From Zeugodacus cucurbitae (taxonomy: Eukaryota; Arthropoda; Insecta; Diptera; Tephritidae), in contig NC_071670.1 in NCBI RefSeq assembly GCF_028554725.1, positions 30,374,001-30,438,000 on the forward strand: DNA of 64,000 nucleotides. The letters run 5' to 3'. Of this stretch, positions 1 through 13,081 are shown one piece after another; position 1 is the stretch's first letter, and each line of letters begins with the position of its first letter. Both the position numbers and the translations under genes were made by a program. Below the pieces are notes generated by a model, which had not been told where the DNA came from, did not search any database, and worked only from the letters and a program-made list of their open reading frames with translations.

Positions 1-929
1 CAACTTTTTTGTTATTTGTAATTAGCGTTTTTATGCGTTTCGAAACGACTCCCCTATGTATTTCCACATAAAATGTTCAATGTATTAATATTGTGAGCAG
101 ATTTTCTATGCCATGGTCTGGGACGCCAACAAATTGTTGTAAGACAGTAGTAGTCTGTCTGTAAGCGACGGTGGGTGTACACTGCCACTTTAGCATGCAA
201 CTTGTCTATGTTTTAAGATCTGTGCAATCAATACTCTATACTTTGGTTCATAACTCTTCGCTGCTGCACACACAGGTGTGTTGGTATGTGTTCGCATATA
301 AAATTATGTAAGTCGCTTTGCCTGCAGTTCTCATGTTCATGACATTTTCAATATTTTTTCTCGCAAATAGTTTATTTAATTCCATGTACAATTAGTGTTT
401 TTAATTTACATCGTGCACGAGTTTGTGTTTTTTATATAAAAAGTGTGCATATAAAACAGAAATTACCATTATATAAGAGCGCATTTTGTGCTAAGCAACA
501 TTTGATTCGTTGTAACGGCGGAATGTCAATGTAGCCGATGCAACATTGCAACCCGTTCTGTCATGTAAGGCACAAGATGTCCCATGAGTCATGCCTTACT
601 CACATACATATGTACATACTTGATGTGTGCATAGTGCAAGCGCTAAACTATAATTGCGTAACAATACATTCTCCTATAATGACATTCAGTAGAAGTGACA
701 AGAACAGCAAAAAATCTACTATGATGGCAAATAATAGTAATAGTGTTTATGTATGTAGCATAAACGTATGAATATTTTACGTATGCTGCAGTTCTTAAGG
801 ATTATTAATTTATTAAAATTTTGAAAATTATTATAATAAGATGATATAGAAATATCCAACAAAATTGGATCAAAATTTTAATATAGTATCAATTATTTTA
901 AACCACCTGTAAAAGCCCCTATTCTCCGT
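1..929. other. AT-rich non-coding stretch, no gene seen
   Basis: No reading frame here resembles a known family. The 77-codon frame at 538-771 has no recognisable motif and an irregular composition, so I treat it as chance. Short T-rich and TATA-like runs occur, but no repeat termini or RNA gene could be identified. Confidence 0.5.
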
Positions 930-934
930 ACTGA

Positions 935-1085
935 AAGTTCAATGGTTGGCCAAAAGAGACTGTTAATCAAATTTACAAAATGATTTTGAAAGATCTTAAA
1001 ATGAAGTTGATCGAAAACCTGACAAAATTAATGTTGCAAAACAACGTGTTGGAGCTATCGATGAAGAATATTGGGATATAAAATA
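935..1085 (+). pseudogene. mariner-family transposase relic (N-terminal segment)
   Basis: Translation of about 940-1080, with one frame change, reads as a piece of mariner transposase. It has a Gly-Trp-Pro-Lys-Glu stretch like the linker after the first helix-turn-helix. Then comes Lys-Met-Ile-Leu-Lys-Asp-Leu-Lys-Met-Lys-Leu-Ile-Glu and, in the next frame, an Ala-Lys-Gln-Arg-Val-Gly-Ala-Ile segment matching the second DNA-binding helix of irritans-group mariners. The catalytic domain is not recognisable downstream, where the 61-codon frame at 1126-1311 looks random. No terminal inverted repeats were found. The call rests on remembered family patterns and is only moderately sure; it could be another Tc1/mariner lineage. 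Confidence 0.42.
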
Positions 1086-1723
1086 GCTCTGTGGTTTCTA
1101 TTTCCAGATCTGAAAAAAAATCGCAATGGAAAAAAATCGCCAAGATGGAGGCCTAATTTTAAGCAAAATACCAATCGTACTACACAAATTCTATAAAAAA
1201 GTTACGAATCAATGTTTCTCCTATCAATCGTCCACAAAAAAGTTACGATACGAAATGGTCGTTATGGTTATAGATAGGAAACTAATATTGCAAAGTATTG
1301 ATACAATATGACTAAAGTGCTTATGCTGTACTAGCTATTAAGATGTTGAACAAAGTATTAAATAAAGCATATAATAAAATAATTTGAATTAATATATAAT
1401 TGGATTGAATATATGGTTCACCGACAGCAGCGTTATCCAATTAAAAACATTTCCCAATCAAAACCAATTTTATATTTCTGTGCAGTAACAATGGAGCTAT
1501 CTTCTTCTTGCAAATATAAAACATCAAACAATTTATAAATTTAAACTAATTAAATGCACTTTTTAAATTGGACCTATTGATGACTACAAGTCATTCTCGA
1601 ATCTACCTGAGGCCACACAAAAATGTCATTAAAATCGGGCCAGCCGTTTAGGAAGATTTTAGTGACATATACCGATAAGAGAAGCAGGAACATCATTCTA
1701 AAATATAGGAATAATAAATGTAT

Positions 1724-2326
1724 AACAAGAAAGGAAGTAAGTTCGGGTGTAACCGAACATTTTATACTCTCGCAATTTATTTATTTAACTTTATTAATAT
1801 TATATTATACACAATTTGACCCACATATTCGTCATATATATTGTATAAAGTCCATTGAAAGTTGGAAACCATAATATTAGGTTAGAAGAACCGAAGTCCT
1901 CATGTTCGATATATAAAGGTAATATTTGTGCAAAGTTCTGCATCGATATCTTCACTAGTGCTTACTTTATATATTGTAAAGTAAACGATTCAGATCGTCT
2001 TCAAAGTTCTGGTATATAGGAAGAAGGCGTGGTTGTGAAGCGATTTGGCGTTGTGAAAATCACAACATATCATTGGGATGTATGGAAACTATTACAAACC
2101 AAGTTTCATTGAAATCGGCCGAGTAGTTCCTGAGATATGGTTTTTGACCTATAAGTGGGCGACGCCACGCCCATTTTCCATTTTGTAAAAATCTGAGTGC
2201 AGCTTCCATCTGCCATTTCTTATGTGAAATTTAGTGTTTCTGACGTTTTTCGTTAGTGAGATAACCCACTTTTAGTAATTTTCAACCTAACCTTTGTATG
2301 GGAAGTGGGCGTGGTTATTATCCGAT
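1724..2326 (-). mobile_element. DINE-1-like (Helentron-type) repeat, 3' half, copy A
   Basis: The segment opens, in reverse orientation, with the family's 3' end: an AACAAG-type terminus, then a hairpin (GTTCGG and CCGAAC arms around 1740-1757), then ATTTTATACTCTCGCAA. It continues with blocks shared with the copies at 33.5, 39.6 and 53.3 kb, including the GTGGGCG...CCACGCCCATTTT motif near 2156-2180 and GGAAGTGGGCGTGGTTATT near 2300. It stops at about 2326, so the 5' half with the TCTG/TCCG tract is missing. No coding capacity. Confidence 0.75.
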
Positions 2327-5049
2327 TAATAAAATACACAATAAAATAACTTATCTAGCTGAGTCCGCCATCGTTGTATGATCAAATGTCGAACAACACC
2401 AAGTTCTTTAATGATTGACTACGAAGTTAATGCGTAGTGTTATAAATATTATGGAAGCATTACGGAACGCCAGATTTTGTTCCCATGTTAAAATTAACGT
2501 TTTCGAAGTCAGTTCTGCTCTGAGATAGAGCCTGTCAGAGTTGCCAATTTGTTAAACACATTAACTTGGCAGAAACAACAAATGTTTATGTTACTTCGGT
2601 AATATGCCAATTAAAACTATAAAAGCAAATATTAGACCAAACTATACTAGAGCAGATCTACGTGTGTTTCGCAACTATTCAAAAAACAATAATCATTTAT
2701 GAAAAAATATTGCTCACGGTCTTCCACTAATTACTGCTTATGTTTGCTGTTATTTATTTAGGACAACAATGAAATGGTTGACAAGTGCATTTGTGTATGT
2801 GTATCTGTGGGGAAAAAAAACTTAAAAATAACTAAGCACCAAATGTTTAGTTTTCACAGAGACTATATAAATGGCGTTAGGCATTTAGGTATGGTATTAT
2901 TAAATGGCGTTTAACTTTTCTAGACCACGGCACAGCAACAAAAATCGGCTAATTAGTGTGTGTGTGCATGTGTGTGAGGTCTGTCGCTTGATGGACTGTC
3001 AAAAGTGTAGCTAAATGCTCTTCAAGCGATTTCTAGACCATTTTTCATTTTTAATTAATTGTTTGCGCTTTGTGAGCACGCTGGCAATGCTAAAGTTAAT
3101 CACTGCGCCGAGGCTTTCATTGCCAATGCTGGCAAATAGTTACGTACGAAATTGTTACAGGCCACATTTGCTGCTCTGCATTTGCTCAAGCACAATAGTA
3201 CACAAGACACAAGACAATGCAATGCAAAAATACTTGTTTAGCGGCGGCCCATAGGCAAAAGCGCTGACCGACGAACTAAGACCGGCAACATTGCATCCGC
3301 GCTTAATTGCCACAATCTTGCGAAGACAATGGCCGAAGCCTTGAATGCAATGCACAGCAGCAATCCCGCTTCCCTTGCAAGTTTGAATGTACATACTGGT
3401 TACTTATAAATATTATATATTTATATGTATGAAGCAGCATTTGTGGTATTGTGTAACTAATGTGGCGCGTTTGCATTTGAAATTAGCTCAGGCTAGCCAT
3501 AAATCTTGAGGGACTGTGTCCTCTAAGCCACGCGCTATGTAACTCACAGAGTAACCGACTGCTACTAACACTTCGGTAGCTTGATCGTCTAACGATGTGC
3601 TGATTGTCATCGTGCTGTCGTCGGTCAGCTGTTGTAATCTGCTTGTTGTTGCTGTGTTTTACTGCAGATCTCGGCTCGGTTAATTGGAGCGCACCAAATG
3701 GTTAAACGAGCTTTCCAACTTAAAATATGTTTATAAATAAAAACTATATACGTATATATACATAAATAACGGTGCATATATACTAGTTAGATACATATAT
3801 ATGTATGTATAAGTATGTAAATATGCGCTGTTATAGACAATTGCCGCGGGTAATTGGCAGCCAACTGGCTTGACGCCGCTTTCAACGCTTACCAACGGGT
3901 ACACTATCATGGACAGTTAGCTATTCCTTCAGCTACTACAGCAACAACAACATATTGTTAGCATTCAACGTTTACGCTTGGCACCCAGCGCACTTGCACC
4001 TTGAAACTTTAATTTCTTACATTGAAGTTGTAGAAATAATGCTAGTTTCTATCTTCCGGGTCAAGTTGCAGTTGCATAAATACCGTTACAATGAATATGT
4101 AACACATAAATACCGCTACAACAAATATATATGTTGCAGAAAACTTAAAAAAATTCCAATAAATAATTTGAAATGTTTGTATTTATAAGTTTAACAGAAA
4201 TAAATAAATATGTTCGTGTGTTTGTGTGTTCGTGGAAATACTTAAACGCTAGCAGTAAGCGGCGTTAATCGGACTTAAACCGTTAATGACTGCAATAGCC
4301 TTAAACGCATCTATATGCTTGCCCTTTTGCGCTTTAGTTTAGATTTATAATGATGATTTTGAAAGTGGATTTGAAATTAGACTTGTGTAAATAACTGCAA
4401 TTAACGCTTGAAATTTTTCTGATTATTTTGTGTGATAAACGGTTGTATGCAAATCCTCTAGGCAGTTAGCTTTATTTATCATTTTTAACCAATTTTATGG
4501 CAAATTAAGTAAACTTAATTGCGTTGTTACACAAATTGTGCGTACAAGGGCAGCAATTTCGTCATATAAAAATGCTGCTTTTATTTCATATAAATACTTA
4601 TTTTGTTACAATAAAATGTTAGATAAATATCGCTATGCTTGAACAATTGCGCACGCATAGCCCATGTCTGCCTATCGAATTTCCTTCAGTGCCCTTCACC
4701 CGAAAATCGAAATCTTTACACTGAGCTAACAAGTAGCATACGCTCATACCAAATTAACAGATATATTATAAGATTAACGAAAGTGGGTCAATGCATATAA
4801 TTTGGTAGAATTCACTAATGGCTTATTTACAACAACAAATGCTGGTTGAAATATTTGTATCAAACATTACAGATTTTATTTCAAATAATGGACATTTAAA
4901 TGAGTGAATATTAGTTTAAATCTCGGGAAAATCACTGGTTTCGAAATAAATTTTTGGGTTACATTTTACGTTAATAGTATTATGTACGTTTCAGAACGAT
5001 TTTCTGGTCTCTTCATTTGCAAATTATTTTCAATTATATTTTGGTGGCA
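2327..5049. other. non-coding stretch with short simple repeats
   Basis: No supported gene. TG-rich runs occur near 2958-2978 and TATA/CATA-rich runs near 3740-3815. The region 3480-3700 is less AT-rich and could hold regulatory sequence, but no specific site can be argued. The overlapping 79-codon frames on both strands near 3015-3394 have no family signature and I read them as chance. Confidence 0.45.
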
Positions 5050-6575
5050 TTAGCTAAGAATCAACCCCATTACTGTTCCCCCGAGGCACGTGTGGTCAGG
5101 ACGAAGCCGCTGGAGAAGAGGCACAGTTAGTATTTTTACGGATGGATCGAAAAGTGGGGGTAAGGTTGGAGACGGAGTTTTCTGCAAAGAGCTTTTTAGC
5201 AATACGATAAGGAAGCGGTAGATAATCTGCTCCGAAGTGTAGCCTCTTTCAGCGAGTTGAGTATCCACTCCGATAAAAGAGCGGCAATAATGGCCCTAAG
5301 CTCGATGAATGTGTGCTCAAAGATATCGATGCAGTCAAGCTATTTCACTATTAGACTCGTCTGGGTGCCGGGTCACTGCGGAATCTCTGGGAACTGCAGA
5401 GGAGCAAGAAAGGGCACCGCCGTCATATTTCACCAGGGAACTAGACCCCAAGAGTTCGGCGGAGCTACGTACACTCAAAAAGGTTCTTTTGTACTCACCG
5501 GACAATGCGGAATATGCATACATGCGATGGGACTAGCAAACCTGCCGGGCTCAAACTGCCATTACTGTATGAAGGAAGGCGCTGTGAAGACACCAAATCA
5601 TAAAATTTGTAATAGACTCAAAGCATTTCAATAATACGGAAGAGTCTTCTTTGCGATGGATAGTCTTTTGGCATCTCAATGAACTAAAACCTTCAGCTGT
5701 CCATACGTACGTTTTAATAAAGGTGAACATGAACCTTTAAAGACTTTTAATGCTTTCGGCAGGCAGCAGGCAGGCTACCATTTCTTAGTAGAAGGTAGCC
5801 TGAAGACTCTCTTAAGAATTTTACGAATTTACGAGTTGGAAACAAATTTCCTCGATTTGGTAACAATCGTTTTCTATAGTTACTTATATTATGTCAGTTG
5901 TTATGAAAATTGTCGGAGACTTTATGGAGCGGGTGAAATGTTTTCAGTTAGAATATATACTCCAAATAGCACCATTTTAACCGAGCTCTCATTATATTGT
6001 TAGGTTTGTGGCGTTCAGTGTATTCACACCAAACTAATTAGTATATTAATCGAAAATAATAAACCAACTATTCGATTGCAACCCAGAAGAAATAACTAAC
6101 GTTTGAGAACTTTGTTAAGCGGAGCTTGTCAGTCTCACCCACAGTAGAATGGGAACAAGTAGTTTACTTCTAGACTTCTATTATAGCTGAGCTGGGCAAA
6201 TGCTGGCAAGTCACTAGAAGTTGCGCAGCCGCTAGATCTTTCTGTCCTAAGTTAAATCGCAAAGAGCTTAAGTCTAAAGAGCTATTCGCGATCCGAATAA
6301 TTAATCTCTCCTTAGTCGTAAGAGCTCTTACTGGCCATTGTCCCATTTTTAATCAGTTAGATTAAAAATGTTTGCGGATGCTAGCTGCTCATCACTTTCT
6401 TCTGGAAAGTCTCGCCTTTGGGAGATCTAGACTAATATTTCCTGGATCTCACTTTTAGTAGTAGTCTAGTAGGTTCGGGGCACTTAGTCGAGATGTAATA
6501 TATAATAAAGGGATGGTCCTGTTAGTCAAAAAGGGTTTACCCTTGGGGAACTGCTATTCAACATAACCTAACCTA
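5050..6575 (+). mobile_element. decayed non-LTR retrotransposon, RNase H and 3' end (I/LOA-like)
   Basis: Two coding blocks in order identify the 3' part of an RNase H-bearing non-LTR retrotransposon. Block one (about 5127-5410) has the RNase H start Phe-Thr-Asp-Gly-Ser-Lys, a Ser-Asp-x-x-Ala-Ala-Ile-Met-Ala-Leu segment and Val-Trp-Val-Pro-Gly-His-Cys-Gly-Ile-Ser-Gly-Asn. Block two (about 6300-6450) has Val-Arg-Ala-Leu-Thr-Gly-His-Cys-Pro followed by His-Phe-Leu-Leu, the usual segment after RNase H in this group. Frame shifts and stops break both, and the reverse transcriptase is missing. The element probably ends in an AACCTAACCTA-like tail near 6557-6573. Clade assignment (I or LOA group) is from pattern memory. 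The intervening 5640-6280 holds only weak matches. Confidence 0.6.
5773..5802. repeat. short inverted repeat (hairpin)
   Basis: GGCTACC and GGTAGCC arms enclose a 14-base loop inside the decayed retrotransposon. The arms pair perfectly. Just upstream is a short GGCAGGCAGCAGGCAGGC direct-repeat tract. No function can be assigned. Confidence 0.5.
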
Positions 6576-9140
6576 CTTCTTTTTCATATATTTACATGCA
6601 TTTTGAATGAAACATTTTTTGGAAGTAAATCGTTTGCGATGCTCTCTTCCGACAATCATACACACAGAAGAAACATTTGTTGATTTACTCTCATATACGA
6701 TCTCTACGTTTATGGTTATCTTTTAGTAGTTTTTAGTGTATATCGATCATAGCTTAGCAATTTCGCGGTGATCAAACCACGAAATACCATTTCTAAATAG
6801 TTCCGGCTACAGCTTGAAAATGTTAAATATATTAACTAACAAGAAGTTTTGTTTAAATGTCTGTAGTCAGCATATTCCTTACAAATACCATTCAAATGCG
6901 CTGCCACCCGCTGCTACATCTAATTCGATAATTGTAAATATTTAAACGAAAATCTAATAATTTTTTTATAATAATTTGAAAAACAGTATAATGTACGAAA
7001 ATCTTCTCCACCAACGAACAAAAACTTAACGGAACAATTATTTTGCATATCAAAATAGACCTTGAAACTTTAACTCTACAAAAAAATCAATTATATAAGT
7101 GTATGCTACTAATACAAATTGCCTTTGGCGCAAACAAACTGTGCATGACTCGTGTACACAATGAGCATAATTATGCGCAAGAATAATGATGGGAGCGTCA
7201 AGAATAATTATCTGAAACTTTAGTAGCTAGAAGTAGTATGCGCTATGAAGCTATGGAGCTATGGAGCATGTTGACTACACTAAACAATTATGTGTGTTTG
7301 TGTGTGTTTAAGTGGCATAGAACCCACTTGGAAAAAATGTTCTATGTATGTGTTGAAGAACATCTTTAGAATTAGTTAACGAACCACAAAATCATTCATT
7401 TTAGCTGAAAAATTAATTTGAAGATGTCAGTTAAATTGATGCAGTATTTGCTTGTTTAAGATTTTTTTAATCAAAGATGAGCTTCCGAAATTAAAAATGG
7501 ACATCCCACAATATCAAATTTGAAAGTTTATAATAATGGACTAAAAGAAAAGTTTTCTTTCAATTACAGAACCGCTAATTATGAAAACTTTATTTCAAAC
7601 CAGACATTAAATTGAAGTAAATGACTGACTATTTTCAAAACTTATCGCAGAATTTCTGAAATTAGGTTCTTACAAGTTAGTTTATTAATTTTAAAGTGAT
7701 GGTCTAATAAGTAAACGCCGATGAATACTACTCGCCCCACCTCTTGTTGTTGCCTGCGAAACAGAAATGCGACAAAAAAACATTTAATGCGAATGCGAAT
7801 ACGAGTGTAGCCGTAGCCATGATATTTCGTGTTGTTCATGACTTTAGCCATTCAACAGCTGGTGTGTTGGGGTCAAATGCGTGGCATCGCCATTGGTGAC
7901 ATTAGATGGCTTCTATGCAACTTTATAGTGTTTCTCATTGTCAATGTACACGACACATGTGCGACTGTAATAAAGCAAATGTACTAATGTGCAATCATTC
8001 ATGTGAGCAGAGTTTGTTTTGTCACAGAGTAGTGTGTGTGTGGTTTTTGTTATCTATTTAAATTTATTTCTATTTTTGGCGGCAACAAACAAAGGCCATT
8101 CATGCCTACAAAACACTTATGTACATATGTATAAACATAATATTCTCACGCAGCGATTTGTGGGCTAAAAACGTGTTAACTTTTGGCTAAACGCTGCTTT
8201 ATACCTAGATAAATATGCTAAATTGGCTTTTATCTGCTCAGTCGGAGGCGAATTAGAATTTTTGCAAATCTTTGTGAATCTCGCACGTAAACAGTTAGTA
8301 TGCGCGGTACAGTAATGCAGCGCATAGTGTATTAATTTTGATTAATGTTAGTCATAATCGTATAATTTTTCATAACTTTACAAATTGAGTCACAACTATA
8401 TATTTTTGTGGGAAATGAAATTGATTAAAAACGGCGATTTCGGTGAGTGAGTTGTGTAATCAAAAACTTTGATAGAACTTGAGTTTTTTACGAGTACCTG
8501 AGCGGGTTTTAACCTGCTTCTTAAACATATTCATCCATCGTTAAGTGTCTGGGAATTTTGGGGACGCTATAACAGTGTGTGAGTTTCGGGATAATGAAAC
8601 AACTCAAAATATTTTCTTGTGATCGCCAACGATAACTCTCGAAATTATGAACAATGTTCCAATAAGTTCCCCTTTGTCGATACCACTCTTCTAACCTTTA
8701 ATTCTGTTCCCATAAGAGCAACTAATTAATGTTGGGAGCAACAATTGTAGACCTAAGAACGTTAACCATATGATTTGTAGACGGCGACTATCCAGTGGTT
8801 TTTTCCATTGGATTTCCTAATTTTTCACAACTTGAAATTTATTTAAATATATTTATTAATGAGGGATTAGAGCAGGATTTTAAAAACTCAAATATTTGAT
8901 ATTTGATTAAAGTAATCAACTGAAGCTATAATTTTTTTTCTTGAAATGGTAATTTCAATTCAACATACCTTTTTTGTTATTATTACAACTTTTTTATAAA
9001 CAATTTCATGATATTTTTTTTAGTTAAAAAAAAATTTTAATTTCGCTATTTTGCAACAAAGTTCCTAGAATCCTCGTCGTTCGCACAAAATACAATTTTA
9101 AACATATGCCTCTTTTGAAGGTTGTAGACTTGACTTGCTA
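6576..9140. other. AT-rich non-coding stretch, no gene seen
   Basis: Only short chance frames occur, such as 69 codons on the minus strand at 7642-7851. There are long A and T runs and a GT-rich run near 7290-7312. I could not recognise an element end or a conserved RNA here. Confidence 0.45.
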
Positions 9141-9145
9141 ACGCT

Positions 9146-9800
9146 TTAAGGGGGCCCTCTCATGTAACGGCTTTTTTTCTTTCTTCGACCAGTAAATAGC
9201 CTTAAGTTTATTATCATTTAGTAACATATATTTCGACAGTATAAACATAAATTTTAAGCTAATAATATTTTGTAGACCATGAGTTAGCGTTCTGAACACC
9301 CCTCGTCTCGAAAAAATGGATTCGCACTTCCTCCACGATTCCGCTCAATTGACTTATCGGAAACAAAAAAAATTAGTGGATTTTTAATACGTAAGATTAA
9401 ATGCAGATTAGACGATCAACTAAATATCCAAATAATTGGACTTTTGGTGGACATTAAAAAATTTCGAATTTTGTGTTTTTTTTTTAGTTTTTTGCAATAA
9501 ATAATCGAAATTTTAGGAATGTTTCATTAATAATAGAGCGGTCCATGCGTTTACATGTGCTGAGTACACCCAACAAATTTTCAAATCATTTGGTCAAGCC
9601 GTTTTTGTGATACGATGGAGGAAAGTTTGAAAAACAGAGTTTTGAAAAACAAAAAAACGCGTTCAAAGTTTCTATTAAAGCTGCCAACTAAACAGCTCCT
9701 TCTTCTAACTGCTATCGTTAAAATGACTTCGAATAAAAAAAAACACTTTGCAACCGTATTCAAGACATGTTATGAAAGTAATTTGTAATTAAAAAAATTT
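9146..9800. mobile_element. possible TTAA-flanked MITE, diverged relative of the 59.6 kb element
   Basis: The left edge reads TTAAGGGGGCCC. Near 9595-9675 is a block (AAAACAGAGTTTTGAAAAAC, then AACGCGTTCAAAGTTT) that matches, in the same order, a block in the palindromic-ended element at 59628-60252 (AAAACAGAGTTTGAGAAAAA, then ACGCATTTAAAGTTT). I cannot place a right terminus, so the end is an estimate. No transposase is visible. The TTAA edge would fit piggyBac-type integration, but that is inference. Confidence 0.3.
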
Positions 9801-12332
9801 TTTTTCGGCCCATCATAATTGATTTTAAATATTAAAATTGCCAGTCCACGGGTTTCTTCTGGTGGAAGTTGATTAAGGTCGGAAGCGCAGTATTTATGGT
9901 GTGAAGTTCTGTCAGTATTTAAAAACTAAAATTTTTATTAATTTCAATCTTTCTCCAATATCTGTTTCTTGACTACATATTTAGTTGTTTGAAATAGGTA
10001 CACGTCTGCAATCTAATACGCCCACAAACTATTTGAGCAGCACGCACGTATATTTCGTATAGCATATATGTGTATGTTATATAATTGTTTTTTTTTGTAT
10101 TTTCCTCAAAAAAATATTAATTCATCGCATATATAATGTCATGTAATCATACGAGGTGTAATTATTTATTTAGAATCTTTTTATATACACTCCAGCGTGT
10201 TAGCTCATTATTCCAGTAGTACGCTGTGTCTCCGCTGACATTGAAGCCGCTTAGCCAGCTTAACGTTCTGACGCAAGCGTAGCTGCTCATTGAAGTTTGG
10301 CATATTTAGCTGCGCATGACTGTGTTGGCAATGACAAGATGTGCCACAAATCATCACCAACTGCCGCAACAGCGAGTTTTTCCCTCAGCATAATATATTA
10401 ACATAGTTGTAGCTAGCGCTTAACATGCGGTATATATTATTCTATTTAAAAAGCTTTTGTTCTTGAGTTGGCATTTTCAAATGACTTGTGCATGTATATG
10501 ACTACAGCGCGCGTGGATCGACTATTTTTAAGTTATTTTTTTACAAAACTTTAATGTCATTAATAATAATATTTTTTTGTAGCAAATATTGTAGAATTTT
10601 ATACTACACTTGTCCGCTTGCCACGAAAAAGTTATAATGCTAAGGTCATCATTAAGGTTTGGCGCTGACAATCGCGCTGCTTTATAACCAGCAGGCGCTC
10701 AAGACAATTAATTGCAAATTAAACATATCTGTATAAGAATATTTATTTAGGTATCCATGCACTGGGGTTGCTAGAATGACATTTGCAATATTATCCAGTC
10801 ACGGCGAAAATGTTGCAACATTGAAGCGCCAATGGCATACCCAATTTAGGTGTGATCTCATGCAACTCGAAGTGGTAGTAGCAAAAAAATTGAAAGCAGG
10901 TCTTCTTTCGTTGTAATTCGATATATTAGTGTTTAAGAGATTCTTATACAGGTACACATATTTATATAACGGGCGATTACATTTTCATTTTTCAAAAGAT
11001 GGTTCATCACGCCTATTTTATTGAAATTTTATTGAGTAAAAGAAGCTTAACAAGGTTGTAAGCCATCTCCGAAGTGCTGATTTTGAGAATGGTTTTCACG
11101 GCATAAATACTGTTAATGTCAAAACAAAGGTACAGAATTAGTTTTCTAAAACTTCATGGTCCTACATGACAGTATTTGAACTCAAGACTCACCATTTGTC
11201 ACGTACTCTAACAACAATAACAAAATAAGTTAACACTTGACCACTTCTAATGGGGATAAAATAAATTTCCCAAGGTCCGCCATATGGTATTACACTCATT
11301 AAACGAACGTTTATTTGCATGTACGAACATACTTCAATCAAATCAATGCAAAGAAGTGCTGACATTTTCACTATCAACTATCATCAGTTTGTGAATACAT
11401 TTTATCCAATAATTATTTTCAAGTTCGTCGCTTAAGTCTTTTGTTTGTGCTGCGGTCTGCATGCGTGATAGGCAAGGATGAATTCATTGTCAACAATTCA
11501 GGTACATATATTAGACTCGTTAACTACACCACAGCTGTAATTAGTATGCAGCGCTGTTGTAAGCGGCGTGTCTGGAATTGATAATTTATTGCTGGAAATT
11601 GATCAAAGAGTGTGTGTGTGGTGTTGAATGCAGTGTGGTTTGGCGCAGCAGTTGAAATGTCACTGAAGAATGTGACTTATGGGTGAAGTATTTTGTTTTT
11701 AGCGCTGCGCGTGTTTGCATTCTAAGCACCGCTTTAGATTCTATTACTTAATGTCCGCTTTTTTTTTATATAATATTCATTGTTATGTAATGCAAGTGGG
11801 TTGTGTAATATGTTGGAATACTTCGTATGAAGGTGCTATCGCATTTTGTATGCAGAATATTATATTATTTCAGAGTAAATTATAAAATTCGGTATATAGA
11901 AAAATGTATTTTTAGTATTGATAATGTTCGCAATGAGTTCTTAACCAGCTTTGTGAAAGTATTGCTGACATGGGGAATGCATTCAGCAAACTCTATTATT
12001 TCCATTAGAAAAATATGTAGATGAAAGTATAGGAATCATATTATCGCCAATTGCCGAGAAGTTCTGAAAATGAGCTTTAAGACAGTGTTAATAGAGGATT
12101 ATGAGATCAATACTTTGACAGAACATTTTTTCAATGAGTCGGGCTCAAGTACGCGTCTCTTCATTTGCTTTGACTCTCAGGTTAGGTTGACTCTTTATTT
12201 ACTGGATGAGATTATAAGAGAAATAAGCTGCATGTATGTAGAATACGAATTTGTTGGAGATTATGAGCAGTGTGAAATATCGAATACCCTCTGTGTTTCA
12301 TATAGAAGAGGAAGACAGGGGCAATAATGTTT
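9801..12332. other. non-coding stretch with two unexplained short frames
   Basis: Mostly AT-rich sequence with no recognised element. Near its right end lie two open frames on the plus strand, 11827-12024 and 12070-12327. They are described separately because their composition is less repetitive than the surroundings. Confidence 0.4.
12070..12327 (+). CDS. unrecognised 85-codon open frame, possible exon or gene remnant
   Basis: The frame starts at an ATG after CTGAAA and encodes an acidic, mixed-composition peptide with a Leu-Phe-Ile-Cys-Phe segment and several Asp/Glu residues, ending at TAA just before a DINE-like repeat. A 65-codon frame (11827-12024) precedes it by 45 bases and has a Phe-Leu-Thr-Ser-Phe-Val-Lys-Val-Leu-Leu-Thr-Trp segment. 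The two might be degraded exons of one gene; I considered the extracellular part of a chemoreceptor but cannot support it with a motif. No clear splice donor follows. Expected chance frames of this size in 64 kb make this weak. Confidence 0.15.
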   Translation: MSFKTVLIEDYEINTLTEHFFNESGSSTRLFICFDSQVRLTLYLLDEIIREISCMYVEYEFVGDYEQCEISNTLCVSYRRGRQGQ

Positions 12333-13081
12333 ATATACTCTCGCAACAAAAGTTTCTACGAGAGTATTATAGTTTTGTTCACAAAACGGTTGTTTGTCAG
12401 TCATAAAACTAAACGAGTTAGATATAGGGTTATATATATCAAAATGATCAAGGCGACGAGACGAGCCAAAATCCGAATGTCTGTGTGACCGTCCGTCCGT
12501 CCGTGCAACGGATAACTTGGTTTAAAATTGAGATATCTTGACGAAACTTGGCACACATGTTCCTTGGGACCGTGAGAAGGTTGCTTTCGAAAATGGGACC
12601 ACTGCCACGCCCGCAAAAACCGAAACACATAAAGTATCGTAACTAAGCCATAAATAAAGTTATAAAAGTAAAATGTGGAACAAACGATCGCACCAGGAAG
12701 GGGCATATTTGGATGTAATTTGTTTGCGGAAGTGGGCGTGGCCCCCAAATAGGTTTTATGTATATATCTTGCAAACCAATAAAGCTATATAAACCAAACT
12801 GTAATATTTCACCGAAAATATCGGCAAATCTCTCAGATATCTCAAGTTAATTCAGAGGAAATCTTTTTCTTCTAATAGTGTGTCTCTGTGTCAGAAATGG
12901 TTAAATTAGGGTTATAACTTCCCCTAGCTCTCATGTAGCTAATTATGGGATTTTCTAAAATGCGATGGGCTTAATAGCTTATAAATCGGTTAATATGTCA
13001 AATATCTTAGCCAAATTAAGTGAGCATATACTTTCAGATATAATGTATGTTGGTGATTGCACTTAGCCTTTCCTTACTTGT
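12333..13081 (+). mobile_element. DINE-1-like (Helentron-type) repeat, copy B
   Basis: Starts with the family's 5' palindrome (ATACTCTCGCAACAAAAG ... CGAGAGTATTATAG) at 12334-12371, then the AAAACTAAACGAGTTAGATATAGGG block, a CCGTCCGTCCGT tract near 12489-12503 and CTGCCACGCCCGCAAAAACC. It ends with TTAGCCTTTCCTTACTTG at 13062-13080. The usual terminal hairpin before that is eroded and the middle is shorter than in the 33.5 and 39.6 kb copies. Confidence 0.75.

Noticed and set aside
3015..3394. Overlapping 79-codon frames on both strands
   Set aside because: No family motif, mutual overlap on opposite strands and ordinary non-coding surroundings; a locally less AT-rich patch is enough to keep stops away.
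12401..12748. 115-codon minus-strand frame
   Set aside because: Lies within DINE-like copy B and translates its non-coding blocks; similar frames appear in the other copies.
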